Shown here in pieces: positions 62,790-64,000 of a DNA stretch of 64,000 bases (position 1 is its first letter; each line of letters starts with the position of its first letter). The notes under the pieces are model-generated. The model was not told the origin of the DNA. It worked only from the letters and a program-made list of their open reading frames with translations, and ran no database searches. The position numbers were made by a program, and so were the translations under genes. The DNA comes from a virus: IMG/VR virus record IMGVR_UViG_3300049215_000223, positions 1 to 64,000 of that record; one strand, 5' to 3'.

Positions 62790-64000
62790 TTATGCCTGTA
62801 CTTGTACTGATACTCCGTCCCAAGGACCGATTACGAAAGCATAGGTTTGTGTGGTGTTAGCATTAGCTAGCTGTAACCAAAGTTTACCACCATATAGATC
62901 GCCACCAACTCCACCCTGAACAGCTTTCAGCCAACGACAACTTCCCTTACGAATTTTGCCTACAGGTGTAGCTCCAGTTAAAAGTGCTTGGTACGAAATA
63001 CACCATACATCTTCTAAAACGTAAGTATCATTATATGTATTTGCCAGTTTTTCTCTATCATAGTTATTTTGTGAGATAACTACAGTAGCCGAGGCTTGAG
63101 CAGTCATTAGACCAAATGTTCCATTTTGAAACGAATCATTGACTCCACCCCAACCACGCCTTCTCCAGAATCTAAAGTAATTATTTCCAATTGAAACATT
63201 TTGTGGTTGCCACAAATCTTGGCTTGCTGTTGTAAAGGTTGTAGTTTGAGCGGTTCTACTTGGGGTGAATATCGCATCAGCAGTTGGGCAATACCAAACA
63301 TATGGATCCACGTCGCCATCTTCTTGGTTATCAACTCGTGTAAATGCAAATCCCATGTACGAGCCAGCATTCACAAATGGCGTTCCAATTGCCAGAGTAA
63401 AAGAGCCGTCAGCTGATACTCCAGTACCATAAACATTGTTTACTGCAACAATAGCAGCTTTTCCTATATTATTAATGCTAGTTGAGTTACCAAACCAGTT
63501 AGAGGGCGTGTTTACACCACCGGTACCTTCAATTACAAATGTTCCGGCAGTTGGAAATCCATTATTAGTACCTCCGCCCGCAGGTGCGATGATTCCCGTA
63601 CATCCGGTACTTGTAGATAAACTAGAGAATCTAGAAGTAGATTCTGCATAACCATCTACGCACTGATAATATACTGTGCCCGATGTGGTAGTATTTTGTT
63701 TCCAGATAACAATTTCCCTGAAAAATTCAATTGCTGTTGCACTTGGCGTCACTGAAGCGCCCGATAAATCTCCAGTGATAACGTGAGTGTGATCCCAGCC
63801 ATGAGGGTCTGCTCCATATCCATCTACACGAGGTTGTACTACCAAATAACCTTGTCCTTGCGCAACTGAACCGCCTGTGGACATAGTTCCTGTACCACCA
63901 GAACATCCAGTAAAGCTGATTCCATTTGTTCCAGTATAGGTAACGGTCTGAACTCCAGCATTTGTAGTTACTAAAATAGTTCCTGAAGAGTAAAATCCAG
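62790..64000 (-). CDS. Large probable tail/structural protein, cut by window edge
   Basis: The frame stays open to the right edge; a Met at 63884 is internal, and upstream codons read GVQTVTYTGTNGISFTG. Gly/Thr/Ser/Asn-rich beta-type sequence throughout (STGGSVAQGQGYLVV, VTPSATAIEFFREIV) without Cys clusters. Typical of phage tail-fibre or base-plate proteins. At least 403 codons present. Confidence 0.6.
   Translation of the reverse strand, partial: GFYSSGTILVTTNAGVQTVTYTGTNGISFTGCSGGTGTMSTGGSVAQGQGYLVVQPRVDGYGADPHGWDHTHVITGDLSGASVTPSATAIEFFREIVIWKQNTTTSGTVYYQCVDGYAESTSRFSSLSTSTGCTGIIAPAGGGTNNGFPTAGTFVIEGTGGVNTPSNWFGNSTSINNIGKAAIVAVNNVYGTGVSADGSFTLAIGTPFVNAGSYMGFAFTRVDNQEDGDVDPYVWYCPTADAIFTPSRTAQTTTFTTASQDLWQPQNVSIGNNYFRFWRRRGWGGVNDSFQNGTFGLMTAQASATVVISQNNYDREKLANTYNDTYVLEDVWCISYQALLTGATPVGKIRKGSCRWLKAVQGGVGGDLYGGKLWLQLANANTTQTYAFVIGPWDGVSVQVQA

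Overview
The window reads as part of a large ('jumbo') tailed-phage genome. Small genes are packed tightly with ATGA/TAATG stop-start overlaps. The content is phage-typical: thymidylate synthase, dihydrofolate reductase, dUTPase, an HD phosphohydrolase, an IMPDH/GMP-reductase family enzyme, an RNA ligase, a DnaQ-type exonuclease, three homing-type endonucleases and, at the right edge, structural-looking genes. It also carries translation genes that few phages have: a complete peptide chain release factor 2, an initiation factor IF-1 and a tRNA-Thr. Several lipoproteins with Asp/Ser/Val-rich linkers and Cys/Gly-rich domains, a FGE/SUMF1-like lipoprotein and sigma-54-like promoter boxes would suit a Myxococcota-type host; that is inference from style, not a database result.

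Layout. (1) 0-33.1 kb: about 100 small minus-strand genes, mostly of unknown function. Interspersed are tRNA-like and other structured intergenic RNAs, secreted or lipid-anchored proteins, and two HNH endonuclease insertions on the plus strand. From 9.8 kb, and densely from 24.8 to 33.1 kb, a 15-bp element (CCGTTNGGCGATGGG on the plus strand) lies in 21 intercistronic gaps. (2) 33.1-33.96 kb: an AT-rich gap where transcription diverges, with rigid palindromes built of GG-N10-GC boxes, a plus-strand sigma-54-like site and a 24-bp tandem repeat; possibly a replication or partition locus. (3) 33.97-35.4 kb: two plus-strand secreted proteases. (4) 35.4-53 kb: an array of about 32 paralogous minus-strand genes encoding diversified Cys-ribbon proteins. 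They have an N-terminal CxxC...CxxC module and a C-terminal signature near xITPxNVxxKLxTYLTFS, and most are joined by 4-nt ATGA overlaps. The array also contains a GIY-YIG endonuclease, prfB, a kinase-like gene, the SUMF1-like lipoprotein gene and three plus-strand genes. One member carries an in-frame TAA and another a frameshift. (5) 53-64 kb: a plus-strand nucleotide-metabolism and translation module (dUTPase, HD hydrolase, SET protein, exonuclease, IF-1, IMPDH/GMPR, ThyA, DHFR), then minus-strand structural genes that run off the window.

Working together: the dUTPase/HD/ThyA/DHFR/IMPDH set would feed dNTP pools. tRNA-Thr, RNA ligase, RF2 and IF-1 would adjust translation; RF2 reads UGA, the stop codon used at almost every junction of the Cys-ribbon array. 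The main candidates for undescribed biology are the Cys-ribbon array, the acceptor/T-arm minihelices that look like tRNAs without D and anticodon arms, the GG-N10-GC palindromes, the 15-bp intercistronic element and a second small-protein family ending in GWSxSSxxC. Several reading frames are broken, often at short homopolymers, so sequencing error must be excluded before calling decay or recoding.
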